DNA from: an uncultured Chloroflexales bacterium
GTDB lineage: Bacteria > Chloroflexota > Chloroflexia > Chloroflexales > Chloroflexaceae
DNA: 25,735 nucleotides
Assembly: GCA_937902315.1 (NCBI GenBank)
Contig: CALGUG010000041.1
Location: 1 to 25,735 of the forward strand
Direction: 5' to 3'
A model generated the notes under the pieces. It was not told where the DNA came from and ran no database searches. It saw only the letters and a program-made list of their open reading frames with translations. This document shows positions 23,369 through 25,735 of this stretch, one piece after another (the first letter of the stretch is position 1; each line of letters begins with the position of its first letter). The position numbers were made by a program, and so were the translations under genes.

Positions 23369-24694
23369 ATGAAGTGTTCCAGCGCGCGAGAGCTTATCGC
23401 CCAACGAGATTCAGATTTATCTGCTCTGCAAGCTGAGGATCTGGACAAACATATTGCGCATTGCCCCGATTGCGCTGCCTATCATAAACGTGCTGCAAGC
23501 GCTTTGCAAAATGATACGGAATTGCTTACACAGTTGTTACAGCAAATCCCTCTATCAAAACCAAACGACACTGTGAAGGTAAATTCTCGTATGCCAGCTC
23601 GGCGTTCGCGCAAGCGCTCTCAAAGCTTGCTTACTTCTGCTGTACGCTGGCTTGGCTATTCATCTCTGCTGCTTTTGTTTGTGATTATATGTGTTCTGTT
23701 GAGCCTTTTTGTTGTTGTGCGCCGTAATGTGCAGGCCCTGATCGTTAGCACGCCGACCGTGTCCCTTCCTATCGCGCTCTCCGATGGTCCTATGGCAAGC
23801 GCTATCACTCCTCAACCGTTGCGCCCATCTGCGACTTTAGCGCGTTCCGATCTCGCGCTCGACTCACCTTTGCTGCCGACCTTGTTGCCTACCACCAAGA
23901 TCGCTTATCCCTCGACTACTCAAGCTATCAATGTGCTCTTGTTGGGGAGCGATGAACGCCCTGACGAAACCGAAAAGGGTCGTACTGATACTGTTGTTAT
24001 TGTTCATATCGACCCCAAAAACGAGCGTGTTGCTCTGCTCTCGCTGCCACGCGACCTGATTGTTTCGATACCGGGCTACGGCCAGGGGCGGATCAACTCG
24101 GCCTACTCTTATGGCGGGGTGCCGCTTGTACGCAGCACTGTCAGCAACTTGCTTGGCATTCCGATACACTACTACGCTTCGGTCAACTTCGATGGCTTTA
24201 TGGCTGTAGTCGATGCGGTCGATGGGATCGACGTAATGGTCGAGAATGAGCTTTACGATCCCCAATTCCCGACTATGGATTATGGCTATACGGTCGCTCA
24301 CTTCTTGCCCGGCCTGCAACATATGGATGGCGAACGGGCGCTTATGTACAGCCGCATTCGGCATCCCGACAGCGATTACAACCGTATCAAACGCCAGCAG
24401 ACCGTTATTCTGGCTCTTATCGATCGCCTCAAAGAACAGAATATCTTGCAAAATTTGCAGAGCATGATGTCGATTAGCCAGTCATTGAAGGGTTATGTTC
24501 AGACCGACATGCCCGAAGAGCTGATCTTCAGCTTGGCTTGGACCTTTCGTTCCTTCGCGCCCTCTGATGTTGAGCTTTACTCGCTCGACGCTAACGATGT
24601 GAGCGAGGGTGTTATTCCCGACGATCCCTACGCTTCCTTCGCGCTGCCCGGTCGCATCAACCAGCGTGTGCGCGAGTTGCTTGGGAATGAGTGA
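23369..24694 (+). CDS. LytR-CpsA-Psr (LCP) family protein with N-terminal anti-sigma-type zinc finger
   Basis: 441 aa. Residues 1-45 form a cytoplasmic zinc-binding ZAS/zf-HC2 motif: Cys3, His28, Cys32 and Cys35 (HIAHCPDC). A basic segment is followed by one membrane helix (about 85-108, LLLLFVIICVLLSLFVVV), a Ser/Thr/Pro-rich spacer, then the extracellular LCP domain (about 185-345). It shows VLLLGSDERPDE, RTDTVVI, LSLPRDLIV, GRINSAYSYGG and YSRIRHPDSDYNRIKRQQ, which carry the polyprenyl-phosphate-binding Arg and Asp residues. LCP enzymes transfer glycopolymers from lipid carriers to the cell wall. ATG 23369 follows AAGAGAGAAG; TTG 23345 is in frame but has no such site. The zinc-finger fusion suggests control by, or of, a sigma factor. 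A family A element starts one base after its stop. Confidence 0.93.
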   Translation: MKCSSARELIAQRDSDLSALQAEDLDKHIAHCPDCAAYHKRAASALQNDTELLTQLLQQIPLSKPNDTVKVNSRMPARRSRKRSQSLLTSAVRWLGYSSLLLLFVIICVLLSLFVVVRRNVQALIVSTPTVSLPIALSDGPMASAITPQPLRPSATLARSDLALDSPLLPTLLPTTKIAYPSTTQAINVLLLGSDERPDETEKGRTDTVVIVHIDPKNERVALLSLPRDLIVSIPGYGQGRINSAYSYGGVPLVRSTVSNLLGIPIHYYASVNFDGFMAVVDAVDGIDVMVENELYDPQFPTMDYGYTVAHFLPGLQHMDGERALMYSRIRHPDSDYNRIKRQQTVILALIDRLKEQNILQNLQSMMSISQSLKGYVQTDMPEELIFSLAWTFRSFAPSDVELYSLDANDVSEGVIPDDPYASFALPGRINQRVRELLGNE

Positions 24695-24860
24695 TATCAC
24701 ATCCGTTTGCTTGCTTCAGATTGCTGCGGCAAGGTTTTGCTCCAAAAAGCGGGTCCTTGGCGCGTCCGCCTACGGCTACCAACATCCTGCCCAACAAACG
24801 AGGCTGGTATTTGTGTGCCGAAAGACCTCCCCAAAGCCGACAATCCAAACGGATTTAGTA
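24695..24860 (+). repeat. Intergenic MITE-like element, family A, intact copy after the LCP gene
   Basis: 166 bp. Left end TATCACATCCGTTTGCTTGC begins at the base after the TGA stop (24692-24694), the core starts at 24762, TGCCGAAAGACC follows, and the right end CAATCCAAACGGATTTAGTA closes it. The termini are inverted repeats bounded by TA. It separates the LCP gene from the small membrane protein gene. Confidence 0.87.
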
Positions 24861-24941
24861 TGACCTTCGCAACAATCTCTCCCGGTATGGCGTCTAAATG
24901 TCCAGAGCAAACTTGAGAAGCTGCGAACTAAGGAGAGAGAT

Positions 24942-25574
24942 GTGAAATTTGAATATAGCGATTATGATACGGAACGAGTTCGTAAGGCCGAGTATTCGTC
25001 AGAAGGCAAGGTCACTCAACAACTCCCCAATCCTGAAGCGATTCGTTACTATACTCCTAGCGATCAGGGTCAGGCGCCTCAAACAGCGCAACCCGTTAGT
25101 GGGAAGATTAACAGCAACCTTATAGCTTTGCTTTTGATTGTGATCGGTGCTCGTTTGTTTTTCCGCAACCTGTTTCCTTCTGGGGAAGAGGTAACGGCGG
25201 GGATGATCTTGCTCACGATCGCCAGCCCGTTTCTTTTCTTCGCTTTTTGGAAAAATATTTATGGGCTTTTGATCCCAGGGAGTATTTTGGCGGGACTAAG
25301 CATCGGCTTGACTTTCGTGTCATTCACGCAAGGGGCTTCGATCTTATTTGGCCTCGCGCTTGCATTCGCTACCATCTACTTCGCCGGTAACATGTGGTTT
25401 CAGGTTAAGAACACTTGGCCTTTGATACCTGCTACGATCCTTTTTGCGGTAGGTTCGATCGTTGCGATCTCCTCGATGCCGTTTATTGGTGGGCTCTTCG
25501 CCTTCTTGCCAGTTCTGTTGATCTTGGCTGGTCTCTATCTCGGTTGGCGTAGCCGAATGGCCCCCGATTCCTAA
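24942..25574 (+). CDS. Multi-pass membrane protein of unknown function
   Basis: 210 aa starting at GTG 24942, chosen because AAGGAGAGAG lies just upstream. An overlapping ATG at 24940 hits a stop at once. The N-terminal 55 residues are polar and rich in Tyr, Gln, Pro and charged residues, presumably cytoplasmic. About six hydrophobic segments follow (roughly 57-74, 84-101, 105-128, 130-148, 159-176, 180-200) with short loops, ending in LGWRSRMAPDS. I recognise no family motif; the pattern recalls LiaI/DUF5668-type small membrane proteins, but that is only a resemblance. It is a single-gene unit bounded by a repeat element and a strong terminator. Confidence 0.85.
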   Translation: MKFEYSDYDTERVRKAEYSSEGKVTQQLPNPEAIRYYTPSDQGQAPQTAQPVSGKINSNLIALLLIVIGARLFFRNLFPSGEEVTAGMILLTIASPFLFFAFWKNIYGLLIPGSILAGLSIGLTFVSFTQGASILFGLALAFATIYFAGNMWFQVKNTWPLIPATILFAVGSIVAISSMPFIGGLFAFLPVLLILAGLYLGWRSRMAPDS

Positions 25575-25603
25575 AAAGACATTTCCCTAGCAACAGCCAA
25601 GTT

Positions 25604-25654
25604 AAGGTCGCTTCTAAGGCTCTCTGAAGAGCAAGAAGCGACCTTTGTTTTTTG
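25604..25654 (+). terminator. Strong rho-independent terminator
   Basis: AAGGTCGCTTCT (25604-25615) and its exact complement AGAAGCGACCTT (25634-25645) form a 12-bp stem. The 18-nt loop can pair further inside (GCTCT/AGAGC), and TGTTTTTTG follows. It starts 30 bp after the membrane protein's stop codon. Confidence 0.9.
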
Positions 25655-25666
25655 TGTATGGGCTGT

Positions 25667-25695
25667 TTGACAAGAATAGGCCAGAGTGCTATACT
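25667..25695 (+). promoter_or_regulatory. Near-consensus sigma-70-type promoter pointing out of the window
   Basis: TTGACA (25667-25672), exactly 17 nt, TATACT (25690-25695). It is the best promoter in the window and follows the terminator directly, so it starts a new unit whose gene lies beyond 25735. The 40 bases after it show no start codon or ribosome-binding site, so a stable RNA operon or a gene with a leader is possible. Confidence 0.8.
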
Positions 25696-25735
25696 CTTCG
25701 ACGTCGCAAGGACGACCGTTTCACTCGAAAGAGTA

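Noticed and set aside
1554..24860. Repeats considered as a CRISPR array or BIME/REP sequences
   Set aside because: Copies are single, kilobases apart, about 165 bp long with inverted ends; there are no spacers or cas genes, and the units are much longer than REP sequences.
1..25735. tRNA, rRNA, transposase or integrase genes
   Set aside because: Reading both strands I saw no T-loop GGTTCRA context, rRNA signature or DDE/tyrosine recombinase motif; a tRNAscan or HMM run would be needed to exclude them fully.

Overview
The window looks like a chromosomal segment of a member of the Chloroflexota, probably class Chloroflexia. This rests on gene style and not on a marker gene: mid-50s GC by eye, ABC solute-binding lipoproteins with a twin-arginine-like RRSFL/RRRFL start, an LLAAC lipobox and a Pro/Ala/Gln/Thr-rich linker, plus large multidomain signalling proteins. 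I see no rRNA, tRNA, CRISPR array, transposase or phage gene.

Layout. (1) 74-5624, minus strand: a carbohydrate ABC importer operon (solute-binding protein, MalF-type permease, MalG-type permease, then a strong terminator at 2221-2265), followed beyond a repeat-filled gap by a second, closely related solute-binding protein. (2) 5776-9579: two convergent signalling genes, a receiver protein with a degenerate kinase-like ATPase and no histidine, and a membrane hybrid histidine kinase. (3) 9836-19381: a catabolic region. A ROK repressor is divergent from an operon of two short-chain dehydrogenases, a solute-binding protein and two permeases. A TIM-barrel sugar epimerase/isomerase, a Gfo/Idh/MocA oxidoreductase and a D-2-hydroxyacid dehydrogenase follow. 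The divergent promoters are well formed, and a XylR-like inverted repeat sits just downstream of the operon promoter. The set suggests import and NAD(P)-dependent oxidation of a sugar, sugar acid or glycoside, but the substrate cannot be read from sequence. (4) 19617-25574: housekeeping and signalling genes, namely an HD-GYP response regulator, a Sco1-type copper chaperone, FtsA, an LCP-family cell-wall ligase fused to an anti-sigma-type zinc finger, and a small multi-TM protein. A strong terminator and a near-consensus sigma-70-type promoter, pointing out of the window, close the segment. Neither importer locus carries an ATPase subunit.

The most striking thing is not a gene. Nine short intergenic elements occur in 25.7 kb: seven of one family (about 165-171 bp) and two of a second (about 121 bp). 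Both families have the same terminal inverted repeats (TACCAAATCCGTTT... and ...GGATTTGGTA) bounded by TA, as expected for MITEs moved by an IS630/Tc1-mariner-type transposase. Seven of the nine lie downstream of a gene in that gene's sense, and four begin within one base of, or inside, the stop codon. One carries a clean 42-bp perfect hairpin that its sibling lacks. They may act as mobile 3'-UTR or terminator-like elements.
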